NCBI GenBank assembly: GCA_934725785.1
Contig: CAKVCS010000002.1
Span: forward strand, 1-39,997
Length of the DNA stretch: 39,997 nucleotides
Reading direction: 5' to 3'
Source: an uncultured Bacteroidales bacterium
GTDB lineage: Bacteria > Bacteroidota > Bacteroidia > Bacteroidales > Marinilabiliaceae
A program made the translations under genes and the position numbers. Below the pieces are notes generated by a model. That model ran no database searches and had not been told where the DNA came from. It saw only the letters and a list, made by a program, of their open reading frames with translations. Each line of letters opens with the position of its first letter. Position 1 is the stretch's first letter. Of this stretch, positions 8,243-16,770 are shown piece after piece.

Positions 8243-9277
8243 TCAGCTCGCCCCAAGACAGGTCAGGGACTTCTCGGCCTCGTCGGTCGAGATGGCTATG
8301 TAACCGGCCGCGTCGTTGAGCCTCTGGCCGCGCGTAAGCACATAGGCCAAGAAAGCCTTCACGACGGGGTCGGTCGGCACTCCGTGGCCGACGAGATAGA
8401 GGGTACGCGCAGGTGGGGTGGGGTACGCTCCCCTCGATATTGCCGCTGTCAGGCCGGATATGTCCTCATAGAAGTCCTCCTCGGGGTCTATCCTGCCATT
8501 TCCGTTGACGTCGATAGGCAGTACTCTCAGGCCATCGACAGGTTTGCCGGTGTTCGAGTCATAGGCATAGCCGATGTTGTTGAATCCGGTCGCGAGCGGG
8601 TCTCTCGCCACGGCCTGAGCCAATGAGGGGTCTCCGTTTAGGCCCTCGCCGCGAAGGTCGTCCTGTTTCACCCCGAGCCAGTCGGCCCACGTCTGAGCAG
8701 CGCCGCACGCGTCTGAGCGGGTGAAGACAACGACCCTCTCGGTCGCCGGCGTTCCGAGCAGATCGCCCCATGTCGTGATGTCGCCCGACACATATACGCC
8801 CTTTGCGGCTTCGAGGCTTATTCCTCGCCGCAATAGCTCATCGATATGCGGGTTCGACGCGCTTACTGTCGGGACAACGGCGTCTTTGGCCACAGCGAAG
8901 ACTACGGCACCTTTTGCGATCTCGGCCTCGTTTGGCTCACGCGACAACATGCCGAAGTCCACCTGCCCCGTGAGTGCGTCCGTCACTCCTTTCCCTGCTC
9001 CGCCGGCGTCGATTTCAACCCTTACGCCGGGGTTTTCCCTTCTGAACTCGTCTGCCCAGCGTACCGCAAGCGGATAAAGGGCGAACGCGCCGGATAGCGA
9101 CACGCGGCCATGGAGAGACCCGTCGGGGTCTACCCTGTTCTCGCTGCCGCCGCCACTGCAACCGGAAAGAAGCACGGTGGCCGACAATAAAAAAAGGCGC
9201 ACCCCCGCAGGCGCGTGCGAGGGTGAGTGACTCAAAGAGCCGGATACGTGTATTTTAAGACTGCCCGCAAACCTCAT
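8243..9277 (-). CDS. PstS-like phosphate ABC transporter substrate-binding lipoprotein
   Basis: Periplasm-facing solute-binding lipoprotein of 344 residues. The N-terminal signal ends in the lipobox LLSGC followed by a Ser/Gly linker. The mature part has the PstS-type fold pattern: SLSGAFALYPLAVRWADEF, then EIDAGGAGKGVTDALTGQVDFGM, then an SGDITTWGDLLG segment (family form ITxWxD), and a late GFNNIGYAYDS. I start at 9277 because a consensus promoter at 9296-9326 lies downstream of the other in-frame ATG at 9316, which would therefore not be transcribed from it. No pstC, pstA, pstB or phoU is in the window, so it may serve a transporter elsewhere or act as a sensor. The PepSY protein follows at once. 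Confidence 0.85.
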   Translation of the reverse strand: MRFAGSLKIHVSGSLSHSPSHAPAGVRLFLLSATVLLSGCSGGGSENRVDPDGSLHGRVSLSGAFALYPLAVRWADEFRRENPGVRVEIDAGGAGKGVTDALTGQVDFGMLSREPNEAEIAKGAVVFAVAKDAVVPTVSASNPHIDELLRRGISLEAAKGVYVSGDITTWGDLLGTPATERVVVFTRSDACGAAQTWADWLGVKQDDLRGEGLNGDPSLAQAVARDPLATGFNNIGYAYDSNTGKPVDGLRVLPIDVNGNGRIDPEEDFYEDISGLTAAISRGAYPTPPARTLYLVGHGVPTDPVVKAFLAYVLTRGQRLNDAAGYIAISTDEAEKSLTCLGAS

Positions 9278-9295
9278 ACCTTCACTTTTTTGTGG

Positions 9296-9326
9296 CAAAG
9301 GTATGCCAATGAGCAAGGCCGCTCAA
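9296..9326 (-). promoter_or_regulatory. Consensus promoter for the PstS-like/PepSY unit
   Basis: Read on the minus strand: TTG, 20-nt spacer, TACCTTTG (TAnnTTTG), ending 18 nt before the chosen ATG. It decides the start of the PstS-like gene. Confidence 0.75.
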
Positions 9327-9354
9327 TAGCGTTATGGGGCTACAATGCCTAACC

Positions 9355-10140
9355 TTATTGAGGTATTTGTGAGGCCACTTTGTTTGTCAGTTCCACAAAC
9401 TGGTGCACCGAGAGCTGCTCTGGCCTCTTCTTCATCAGCGGGTCATCCTGGATGGCCGCAAGGTTGAGGCCGAGGCTCTTGAGCCCGTTCCAAATCGTCT
9501 TGCGCCTTTGCCCGAACGTGCCCTTCACCACGCGGCGGAACAGGCTCTCGTCGCAATCGAGGCTGCTCACGCCATTTCTCGTGAGGCGTATCACGCCGCT
9601 TTTTACTTTTGGCGGAGGGTTGAACACGTCCTCGTGGACGGTGAAGAGGTACTCTATGTCATAGTAAGCCTGGAGGAATACGCTGAGTATTCCGTAGTCT
9701 CTCGTTCCAGGGCCGGAGGCGAGGCGCAAGGCCACCTCGCGCTGGAGCATGCAGACAATCATTGACACCCTGTCCTTGTACTCCAATATGCGGAAAAATA
9801 TCTGGCTCGATATGTTGTACGGGAAGTTCCCGATGACGGAGAACACCTCGCCAGGCCCGAAGAAAGAGTCGGCATCAAGACGCAGGAAGTCTCCGAAGAC
9901 GACTGCGCCGGCATTTTCAGGGTAATTGACCTTGAGGTAGTCGACGCTCTCCTCGTCGACCTCTATGAGCTTCATTCTGAGCTCTGGCCGCTCAAACAGG
10001 TATCGGCTCAAGACTCCCATGCCCGGGCCGATCTCTATGGCGTTGCCATTCGCCGTGAGGGCGTCGACAATGTCCTTGGCTATCTGCTGGCTGGTTAGGA
10101 AGTGCTGACCGAGCTGCTTTTTTGGCTTAACGTTCTGCAT
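9355..10140 (-). CDS. rsmA: 16S rRNA (adenine1518-N6/adenine1519-N6)-dimethyltransferase
   Basis: RsmA (KsgA) dimethylates two adjacent adenines in helix 45 at the 3' end of 16S rRNA during late small-subunit assembly. The 261-residue protein has the family N-terminus KPKKQLGQHFLTSQQIA, SAM-binding motif I (AIEIGPGMGVLSRYL), the acidic motif II (KLIEVDEES), the catalytic motif IV NFPYNISSQIFF and a conserved VFNPPPKVKSGVIRL. Length matches the family. It lies 41 nt downstream of the SusD-fusion gene on the same strand and could be read through from it, with the next gene having its own promoter. Confidence 0.97.
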   Translation of the reverse strand: MQNVKPKKQLGQHFLTSQQIAKDIVDALTANGNAIEIGPGMGVLSRYLFERPELRMKLIEVDEESVDYLKVNYPENAGAVVFGDFLRLDADSFFGPGEVFSVIGNFPYNISSQIFFRILEYKDRVSMIVCMLQREVALRLASGPGTRDYGILSVFLQAYYDIEYLFTVHEDVFNPPPKVKSGVIRLTRNGVSSLDCDESLFRRVVKGTFGQRRKTIWNGLKSLGLNLAAIQDDPLMKKRPEQLSVHQFVELTNKVASQIPQ

Positions 10141-10181
10141 CGGTAAGGTAAGTGTTCGTGTGTCGCTAAATTACCAATTTT

Positions 10182-12485
10182 TCAAGGTTCGACCTCTATC
10201 GGGTAGAAGTAGCAGGAGCGCATTATGTCGTTGTAGACAACCCTTATTCTCGCCATTGGGCTGCATCGCGACAGGGTCAACTCGCCCGCCTCGTCGCAAC
10301 TGACTGCCATGCCATAGGTTGACTCGAATTTTTCTACCGCCGCGCCGTCCACCAAAATCTTGAAGCGCGGGGCGTTCCCCTCGTCGTCGCAATGAATATC
10401 CGTCATCCAGCTGTGGCAATGCCTGTTGAGCATGTTGCACCGGCAGAAGTTGTACACCTCGCCGAATGAGGTCACGGCCTCAACCATGCCCACATCGTCC
10501 GACGGGCCGAAGTATCTCAAGACGGTCATGTTGCCCTTTTTCCTCTTGACGCATATGCGGTATATGCCGTCGGCCGGCACGTCGATAGGCTGGCTCTGCG
10601 GCTCGTTGTGAAGGAAAGAGCCGTAGTCGCCCGAACCGTATTGCTCGTCCCAGCTGCCTACCGCGCCAACGAGCTTGAAACGCATGGACGTGCTGATGTA
10701 GTCGATAAAATACACGTCGGTGTCGTTTGTCGCGAACGGTATGATGCCGAAGCCGAAGTTGTCTCCGCCACTAATGTCCCAACTTGTCTCGACTATTCCG
10801 CTTCCGGCCACGTAATACATGTCGGAGGGCTGCTTGAATATGGAGTGCTTGTAAAGCTCAAGATATCTTGCGCCGACTGTCGCCGTGTCGGGCATCTCGT
10901 AGTTGTTGAACTCAAGCGGCAAGTCGCGGCCCTCCTCCACGCCGCCCTTCCACGTCCACCTGCGCGCCTTTGACCCGTAGTATTGACCGAAGCGTATGAG
11001 GTCGGTACGCCTGCGGCCCTCAAAGTAGAACTCGCGGCTCCACTCATCGAGCAGGAAGTCGGCGTTAATGGCCTCGGGCCGGACTGGCAATGTGTGGGCC
11101 CTGCCGCGGAGGGCGTTGACATAGGTGGCGGCTGCCGTGCGGTCGTTCAAGCGCCATGCGGCCTCGGCTGCTGTCATGTAAGCCTCGGCAAGGCGTATCA
11201 GGAAAAAGTCGGAGCTGGAGAAGAAGCCCGTCAGCATGGGGCCGGTCCCCTCGGCGAAAAGGGCGTTGAACTTTGTGGTGGCGTAGCCCTGCGAGAAGAC
11301 CGTGTAGTGGTCTATGTCGAGGGTTCTCCCCTTCGAGAAGAAGAGGGCGCGGTCGTCTCCCACCGTCGTCTGGAACTCATGGGTGTCGGCTTCGTCGACA
11401 GGCTCTGCCGTGAATCGCCCGATGAGTTCCGGCCGGGCCCTGTTGCCTCCCCACGCGAGGGTTGTCCCGTTGGTCTGCCCAAGCGTGTCGGACGGCGAGA
11501 CGGTATACATGGAGGCGTCGAACGTCGACCCGGTCAAGAAGCTCGTCGCAGCATATGTCGCCACGGAGTCCTTGTCAAAAAGCAGTGGCAGGATGGCCTC
11601 CACCTGAGCTCCGTTGCGGCCATTGTCCGCCATAAAGAGCTTTTGATAGGCTGTCCATGTGAAAAGCGAGTCGTTGCGCAACATGACCACGGACGGGCGC
11701 ACGGACAGCCCATAGGCGTCGCTCGAGATGAGTTCCTGCGCCAGCCTGAGAGCATCAGCGAAATGCGGATGGCCCGTGTAGACCTCGGAGTTCAAGTAAA
11801 GCCTCATCAGCACAGCCTTGGCGACCCCGCGGTTCATGAGGCCATACTCGGGGTCGGACTCCGTAAGGCGGCGCGGCTCGGCGAGGTCGCCCATGGCGTC
11901 GGTGGCCTCGCTCTTTATGAAGTCGTAGGCCGAGACGCCGCTCGGCAGACCTACGTTCGTCCCGCAGTCTCCAAAAAGATCGAGAAGGTAGAGGTGATAC
12001 ATCGCCCTGAGCAGGCGAACCTCCGCCGAGCGATGCCGGTCCTGCTTGCCAAACCTGCTCAAATAAACGTCCGCCGCCCTTATGCCCGAGAGCACTCGGA
12101 GGAAGAAGCCGGCGGTGCTCGGACTCACCTCGCTGGGATGGGACGTGACGTATTTGTAGACTCCGCTGTCCTCCCATGCGCATATGGCCTCGTCGGACGA
12201 CAGCTCCTCCATGTTGAACAGGCAGCGCACGAAGTCCGACATCGTCCCGTCCGTGCCTTGTATGTTGCAACCCGCCAAATCGCCCGGGGTATGTATTATA
12301 GAGCCGTCTGTAGATCGGAGCGAGGCATACGCCCTTTCGTAGAGGACGTCGGCATCACCGACGAGAGCCTCGCTGAAGAATTTATCATAAGGGCAGTAGC
12401 GCAGGCTGTCCGCGTCTGAGCAAGACAGGAGGCTCAAGGCGAGCAAGGCAGCAGCCGACAATGGTGGCAGTAGGGTAATTTTCAT
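10182..12485 (-). CDS. SusD/RagB-type lipoprotein with C-terminal SusE/SusF-like domain
   Basis: A 767-residue outer-membrane lipoprotein, much longer than ordinary SusD proteins (about 500-600). The ATG at 12485 gives a signal peptide with lipobox LLSC; the frame stays open upstream, but that part lacks signal character. SusD helical (TPR-like) signatures are LRAMYHLYLLDLFGDCGTN near residue 170, RLAEAYMTAAEAAWRLND followed by LRGRAHTLP, and LLDEWSREFYFEGRRRTDLIRFGQY. The final ~190 residues differ: FKLVGAVGSWDEQYGSGDYG and VPADGIYRICVKRKKGNMTV resemble the repeating beta-sandwich glycan-binding domains of SusE/SusF. SusD normally caps a SusC TonB transporter, but no susC-like gene is in the window. 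The substrate is unknown; the C-terminal part has an unusual Cys/His-rich stretch (FCRCNMLNRHCHSWMTDIHC). Confidence 0.85.
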   Translation of the reverse strand: MKITLLPPLSAAALLALSLLSCSDADSLRYCPYDKFFSEALVGDADVLYERAYASLRSTDGSIIHTPGDLAGCNIQGTDGTMSDFVRCLFNMEELSSDEAICAWEDSGVYKYVTSHPSEVSPSTAGFFLRVLSGIRAADVYLSRFGKQDRHRSAEVRLLRAMYHLYLLDLFGDCGTNVGLPSGVSAYDFIKSEATDAMGDLAEPRRLTESDPEYGLMNRGVAKAVLMRLYLNSEVYTGHPHFADALRLAQELISSDAYGLSVRPSVVMLRNDSLFTWTAYQKLFMADNGRNGAQVEAILPLLFDKDSVATYAATSFLTGSTFDASMYTVSPSDTLGQTNGTTLAWGGNRARPELIGRFTAEPVDEADTHEFQTTVGDDRALFFSKGRTLDIDHYTVFSQGYATTKFNALFAEGTGPMLTGFFSSSDFFLIRLAEAYMTAAEAAWRLNDRTAAATYVNALRGRAHTLPVRPEAINADFLLDEWSREFYFEGRRRTDLIRFGQYYGSKARRWTWKGGVEEGRDLPLEFNNYEMPDTATVGARYLELYKHSIFKQPSDMYYVAGSGIVETSWDISGGDNFGFGIIPFATNDTDVYFIDYISTSMRFKLVGAVGSWDEQYGSGDYGSFLHNEPQSQPIDVPADGIYRICVKRKKGNMTVLRYFGPSDDVGMVEAVTSFGEVYNFCRCNMLNRHCHSWMTDIHCDDEGNAPRFKILVDGAAVEKFESTYGMAVSCDEAGELTLSRCSPMARIRVVYNDIMRSCYFYPIEVEP

Positions 12486-12668
12486 AGAGCTTTCTGGCGT
12501 GAGCCGCGGCAGCCTCATATTTTTGGGGGAAAAATCAGGTTGAAGCAGCTTACGCATGGTTACAGGCCTCGCAAGGCGAATATGTCCGGGTCGGACGGGC
12601 CTTGAAACATTTTGCAAGGCTAAGGTCGTAAAAATAGAAAGAAACGTCAACAATAAAAATTTTAATGT

Positions 12669-13082
12669 ATGTCAAATCTGGACCTATCATCTGTATGGAG
12701 CACCGTCAAGGCCGCCACCGAGGCTGCTAAGGGCGGCTCGCTGAATCAGTCATCGCTCACGGACATAGCCAAAGACATTATTGCGGGGGCGGTCTCCAGG
12801 GCGCCGTCGAAGTCTTCAGGCGCAGGCATTGACTACGTCGGCATCGCCAAGCAGCTCATCACGCTTTACGAAAAGTTCAAGGGCAGCTCGGACGGCACAG
12901 AGAAGGCCGCGGCCATCAACGTCAAGGGAATCTCCGACATCATCGGGGCCATGGGCGGCGACAAGGGCAGCATACTCTCGGCTGGCGCAAGCATATTGGG
13001 CAAAGCCTTGGGAGGCGGCAAGTCCGATGGCGGCGCAGGCTCGGCTATCGGCAAAGCCATAGGCGGACTTTTCGGCAAGTAG
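12669..13082 (+). CDS. Small glycine-rich protein of unknown function
   Basis: A 137-residue protein I do not recognise. No signal peptide or strong membrane span is visible. The N-terminal half is helical and polar (LDLSSVWSTVKAATEAAKGG, then SLTDIAKDIIAGAVSRAPS), the middle has IDYVGIAKQLITLYEKFKG, and the last third is Gly/Ala/Ser rich and probably amphipathic (KGSILSAGASILGKALGGGK, ending IGKAIGGLFGK). The reading frame is preceded by an A/T-rich leader (TAAAAATTTTA) typical of Bacteroidetes starts and followed by a strong terminator, so it looks like a genuine single-gene unit, divergent from the SusD-fusion gene. Codon use matches its neighbours. Confidence 0.75.
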   Translation: MSNLDLSSVWSTVKAATEAAKGGSLNQSSLTDIAKDIIAGAVSRAPSKSSGAGIDYVGIAKQLITLYEKFKGSSDGTEKAAAINVKGISDIIGAMGGDKGSILSAGASILGKALGGGKSDGGAGSAIGKAIGGLFGK

Positions 13083-13127
13083 ACGCCAGACACCACGGCT
13101 CGCCTCCGAGCCAAGGCACGGCAACAG

Positions 13128-13166
13128 AAGGCGCGGCATCCGGCAGAGCGGGATGCCGCGCCTTTT
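13128..13166 (+). terminator. Rho-independent terminator of the glycine-rich gene
   Basis: A 14-bp perfect stem AAGGCGCGGCATCC / GGATGCCGCGCCTT with a 9-nt loop and a TTTT end. Confidence 0.88.
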
Positions 13167-13232
13167 AGCTCGCGCCACGCCCGTAGGCATTATCGGCATT
13201 TTGTCATTTTATTGGGCTACCTTAGCGCATAA

Positions 13233-14171
13233 ATGGAGTGGGGTAATAAGATTTTGGCCAGCAGAATGACGCGTTTTTGCGTTTTCACGGGGTGCGCCGC
13301 ATGCCTGGTATACTTCATTTTTCAGATTTATGAAAAGTGGGACGGCATGGGGTCGGCCGTTGCTGCGCTTGCCGGACGGCATTGGCTCATAGCGGCCGAA
13401 GCTGCGATGTCCGCATGCGGGATACTGGTGGAGACGCTAAGGTGGAGCGTTCTCCGCCGTGGCTTTCTCAATGGTGATTTCCGCACCGACTTTTCCGCCA
13501 CGCTGCGTGCCATAGCTCTCGGCAACTCGACCCCAGGCAACGTTGGCGAGCACGCCGGGCGAGGCTTGTCGTACACCGACAGCGGGGCTGCAGCCATCGT
13601 CAGCTTATTGGCAAGCGTCTTGCAGACGATGAATATCGTCCTGCTCGGAGCATTTGGCGCGGTCGCCTTAATTTCAGGCGGCTATGAGGTACCAGCTTCA
13701 GCGGCCAGAGCCATTATAGTTTTCTCGGCGTGCTGTCTGCTTGCGGCGGCGGTTTTCTCACTGACCCGAGGACGCGCTTGGTTCGGGAGGCTTAGGGATT
13801 TCTGGAGCAGGAGGGCTGCATTGTCGGTCTTCGCCTCCTTCACCATAGGGCTGGGCAAGACGGCGTTGTTCTCATCGCAGCTTTTCCTGCTGCTTGGTGT
13901 CGGCTGCGCTTGCACGTCAAGCCTCTACTGCGCCGTGCTTCTATATTACCTGTGCATAACCCTCACCCCGAGGGTCAACGTGATAGACGTAGGCGTGAAA
14001 GGGGCCTGGGCTTTAGCCATTTTCGGCAGCTTCGTCCCGAGCGCCTCTATCATCACGGCCACGGTTTCGCTATGGGCGTTCAACATCGCCATTCCGTCTG
14101 CCATAGGCTATGCGGTCATGGCGGCATCTTGGCTCAAAAAAGATGCTATGGCAAGGCGACACTCCTTATAA
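13233..14171 (+). CDS. LPG-synthase-TM / UPF0104-type multispan membrane protein
   Basis: Integral membrane protein of 312 residues with about seven to eight hydrophobic segments (for example FTGCAACLVYFIFQIY, VLQTMNIVLLGAFGAVALIS, AIIVFSACCLLAAAVFSL and LWAFNIAIPSAIGYAVMAA). The stretch ALGNSTPGNVGEHAGRG corresponds to the conserved polar loop of the lysylphosphatidylglycerol synthase transmembrane family (PF03706-like), whose members flip or handle lipids. There is no C-terminal aminoacyl-transferase domain, so it is not a full MprF. The substrate is unknown. Its 3' end overlaps the convergent hemW gene by 26 nt. Confidence 0.75.
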   Translation: MEWGNKILASRMTRFCVFTGCAACLVYFIFQIYEKWDGMGSAVAALAGRHWLIAAEAAMSACGILVETLRWSVLRRGFLNGDFRTDFSATLRAIALGNSTPGNVGEHAGRGLSYTDSGAAAIVSLLASVLQTMNIVLLGAFGAVALISGGYEVPASAARAIIVFSACCLLAAAVFSLTRGRAWFGRLRDFWSRRAALSVFASFTIGLGKTALFSSQLFLLLGVGCACTSSLYCAVLLYYLCITLTPRVNVIDVGVKGAWALAIFGSFVPSASIITATVSLWAFNIAIPSAIGYAVMAASWLKKDAMARRHSL

Positions 14172-15273
14172 TAATCTCGGATATCATCCACCGCTCCTCG
14201 GGAATCCTGTAATTGCCCGTCGGCAGCTCCACGAGGTTTCCATTTTCCACCTCAATCCTCACCGCGTCGAGAAACTTGCCCTTATAAGCCGATGGCACGT
14301 CAACGGGACTCACTCCTTTGCTTGTCCGCAGGCCGAGCATGACGACCTCCTCATACACGTCCTCGGTGTCAAGCACCTCAGTCAAATCTTTCTCCCGTCC
14401 TTCGGTACGGACATAGGCGGCGACATTGGCCGCGTTCGTAGTCCTCACATTGCCGACGAGAGAAGCCGCCGCCGGCCCGAAACCGTAATAGTCGGCGCGA
14501 GCCCAATATGAAGAGTTATGGACGGCCTCGCGTCCGGGCATGGCGTAGTTTGATATCTCATAATGGCCATAACCAGCCGAGCGCATCACACCCGTAAGCT
14601 CCTCATATTGATCCGCCACCTCATCATCGGATATCGGCGACAGCCTGCCATCTTCGACCATTTTATTGAAGCGGCTGCCAGCCTCGTATTGCAGCGAGTA
14701 GGCCGAAATATGCTCAACACCGAGACTGACGAACCTTTCAAAATCATCCACGGCGGAGTATCCGTCAACCCTCGGCAAGCCAAATATGCAGTCCACGCTT
14801 ATACTGTCCACGCCCGCCGCGCGGAGAGCGGAAACGGCCTCGGCAACTTTGCCCGCATCATGCCTCCGCCCCATCATACGCAGGGCAGGATCGAAAAGGC
14901 TCTGAGCACCCATGCTAACACGGTTCACGCCGCCCGAGGCAAGCACGCCCGCAAGCTCCGGATTAACATCCTCGGGGTTGCACTCCACAGTCCACTCACA
15001 GACTTCGCTCACGTCAAAGTTCCTCCTTATCGCCTCAAGAAGCTCGACGAGCCGCTCGGCCCCAAGACAGGACGGTGTGCCTCCGCCAACATACACAGTG
15101 CGCGGACTGCCGCCAAAGGCGTGGCTTCGCCTCATCTCGGATTCAACAGCCGCTAAATAAGAATCCCGCAACGACAAGTCCGTCACCCTGCAAAAATCGC
15201 AGTATCCACACTTCGATACGCAAAACGGGACGTGAATATACACGCCAAACTTAGAATGTTCCACGTGAAACAA
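14146..15273 (-). CDS. hemW: Radical SAM heme chaperone HemW (coproporphyrinogen III oxidase-like)
   Basis: HemW-type radical SAM protein thought to bind heme and deliver it to respiratory enzymes; long mis-annotated as oxygen-independent coproporphyrinogen oxidase. The 4Fe-4S motif is CVSKCGYCDF (CxxxCxxC) inside YIHVPFC, followed by VYVGGGTPSCL and the EVCEWTVECNPED strand. The late HNSSYWARADYYGFGPAAAS block is a family hallmark. No ATG is available at the 5' end: the frame can start at TTG 15273 (MFHVEHSKFG) or at GTG 15264 (MEHSKFG), the latter closer to usual HemW N-termini. A parS site overlaps exactly these codons. Convergent with the preceding membrane-protein gene. Confidence 0.93.
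   Translation of the reverse strand: MFHVEHSKFGVYIHVPFCVSKCGYCDFCRVTDLSLRDSYLAAVESEMRRSHAFGGSPRTVYVGGGTPSCLGAERLVELLEAIRRNFDVSEVCEWTVECNPEDVNPELAGVLASGGVNRVSMGAQSLFDPALRMMGRRHDAGKVAEAVSALRAAGVDSISVDCIFGLPRVDGYSAVDDFERFVSLGVEHISAYSLQYEAGSRFNKMVEDGRLSPISDDEVADQYEELTGVMRSAGYGHYEISNYAMPGREAVHNSSYWARADYYGFGPAAASLVGNVRTTNAANVAAYVRTEGREKDLTEVLDTEDVYEEVVMLGLRTSKGVSPVDVPSAYKGKFLDAVRIEVENGNLVELPTGNYRIPEERWMISEIIIRSVALP
15257..15272. other. parS site 1 (ParB-binding centromere sequence)
   Basis: TGTTCCACGTGAAACA, a near-palindrome matching the bacterial parS consensus (TGTTTCACGTGAAACA) at 15 of 16 positions. It overlaps the 5' end of hemW. Chromosomal parS sites cluster near the replication origin in most bacteria. 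Confidence 0.88.
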
Positions 15274-15279
15274 TTTGAT

Positions 15280-16690
15280 TTTCAGTCGTTTCGCCTAATA
15301 TTATAAACAGGTTATGAACAATGGTGTCAGATGGCGATTATCTTGCCATCTGATGGAGAGAGAACAAAGCGTAAGACTTAAACAATTGTACTTCAATATA
15401 TTAGATTGTGTAATTTAAAATTTCCGTGCTTGATTGTTGCGTCTCCGGCCACATTACAAACGGCCGTTTTCATCTCTCTCAGCAATAACCTGATAAAATC
15501 CTGCGGCAAAGCTAACAGAACTGTCAGTAACAAACGAAAAACTGCGCGAAATCTGTCAATTCAAATGTCGGCGGATGTTGAAAGCAGTCATGCGAATTTC
15601 ATCATGTCAGTTACCTTTGCGCTTATCGCGGCGTTTTCCACATGCGATGGTGGCTTTACAAACAGGCTAACTTGCCATGTCAATACAGGTCAGTATAGTT
15701 ATCAACTATTGACAACATTGCTGTTAATTGACTAAAAATCAGCATATCATCAAGTCGTTGTTTTAAACATTGCATAATGCATGCCGCTTACGACCGGTCA
15801 GTTAATATTCACGAGCCATCAGCCAATAAGCACCTTTTGAACAGTGACCGACAGACTATCATTACTATCATTTATCTTTTAAGTATTAAATAGATTAATA
15901 ATATAAATAGGTTGTTGACAAGAGAAGAGATGAGACCCTAACTCCTCGCTTAATGTTCTCCACGAATTCGAATTAATGCCATACGTACAGTGGATGCCAT
16001 TTGCACAATCGGCATCACCGCATTGGAAGTATGGGGTGCTAATTTTCGCAACCACTCTGTCCAGCGTATGCTAAATCGCAGTCTTAACCGCTTTGTTTGT
16101 CAACCATGTTTCACGTGGAACAAATTGGATTTTAGGTAGTTATCAGCAGTAGGAGCATATTTATTGACAATGGCTGGCGATACTGAGGGTTGGATTTCGC
16201 CTCCAAGCGCAAATATTCGTTAGTATGCAATATCACCCTCGCCCTTGCCTGTTAATAAGCCGCAGCCTGCTTGTCGGCATGCTGTCAGTTCGCATGTCAG
16301 CCTCCGTCTATTCTTGAGTGTCGCATTCGGCAATGTCTAAAATCGCCGCTTTTACCGCCACTTTTTACACACAGGCGGCGCAGTTTGCCAACATGCCTCG
16401 CGTCATATGGAGCTGGCGCGTCAATTTCGCGCCTGGGTCTGGATGCGCTGTAGCATAATATTGAGTAACAGAACACTTATGCGCCCGATTGTCCCTAAGC
16501 AGGCACACATTGCGCAAGCGAGCCTGAGGTAGGGGCGAGGCGTTATCAACGATTGCCGACACACTATATTTATCATCATTCATTCTTAAGGTACAATAAG
16601 ATATATACATATAGATGGCTGTTGGTCTAATAGCTCGGATCTCCTCCGCCTAAGCTGATGACGGAAGACGTTTTTACCTAAATAATTTTG
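15280..16690. other. Gene-free 1.4-kb region: candidate oriC/centromere region
   Basis: No reading frame here looks real: all are short, lack signal or family features and differ in base composition from neighbours. The stretch is visibly more AT rich than the flanks. It is bordered by parS site 1 and contains parS site 2. Two motifs fit the relaxed DnaA box TTWTNCACA: TTTTCCACA at 15634-15642 and TTTTACACA at 16363-16371. Related TTRTCAAC/T motifs occur at 15699, 15708 (minus), 15914 (minus), 16097, 16163 (minus) and 16543. An AT-rich tract at about 15858-15910 directly precedes the 15914 motif and could be the unwinding element. Genes from 16.7 to 36 kb all run away from it. Origin identity is inferred. 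Confidence 0.5.
16107..16122. other. parS site 2
   Basis: TGTTTCACGTGGAACA, the reverse complement of site 1 and 15 of 16 to consensus, inside the gene-free region. A TTGTCAAC motif sits two bases upstream. Confidence 0.9.
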
Positions 16691-16698
16691 TAAGTTTG
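16691..16698 (+). promoter_or_regulatory. Candidate promoter -7 element upstream of nadA
   Basis: TAAGTTTG fits TAnnTTTG, 72 nt before the nadA ATG. No clear TTG is present 19-21 nt upstream, so only the -7 half is convincing. Confidence 0.45.
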
Positions 16699-16770
16699 CG
16701 TGAGTGATTTTGCGCCAGATTATATACGGCGCTAAGGCGTGTTGCCCCGCTCCCTGACTACAGAACGAAA

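Noticed and set aside
10983..12419. 478-codon plus-strand frame opposite the SusD fusion
   Set aside because: Antisense shadow; the minus frame has a lipobox and SusD motifs.
15406..15735. 109-codon frame in the gene-free region
   Set aside because: Non-ATG start, no family features, composition unlike real genes here and overlaps DnaA-box-like motifs.
16271..16610. Short frames on both strands upstream of nadA
   Set aside because: 60 and 81 codons, overlapping each other antisense, no RBS or recognisable pattern.
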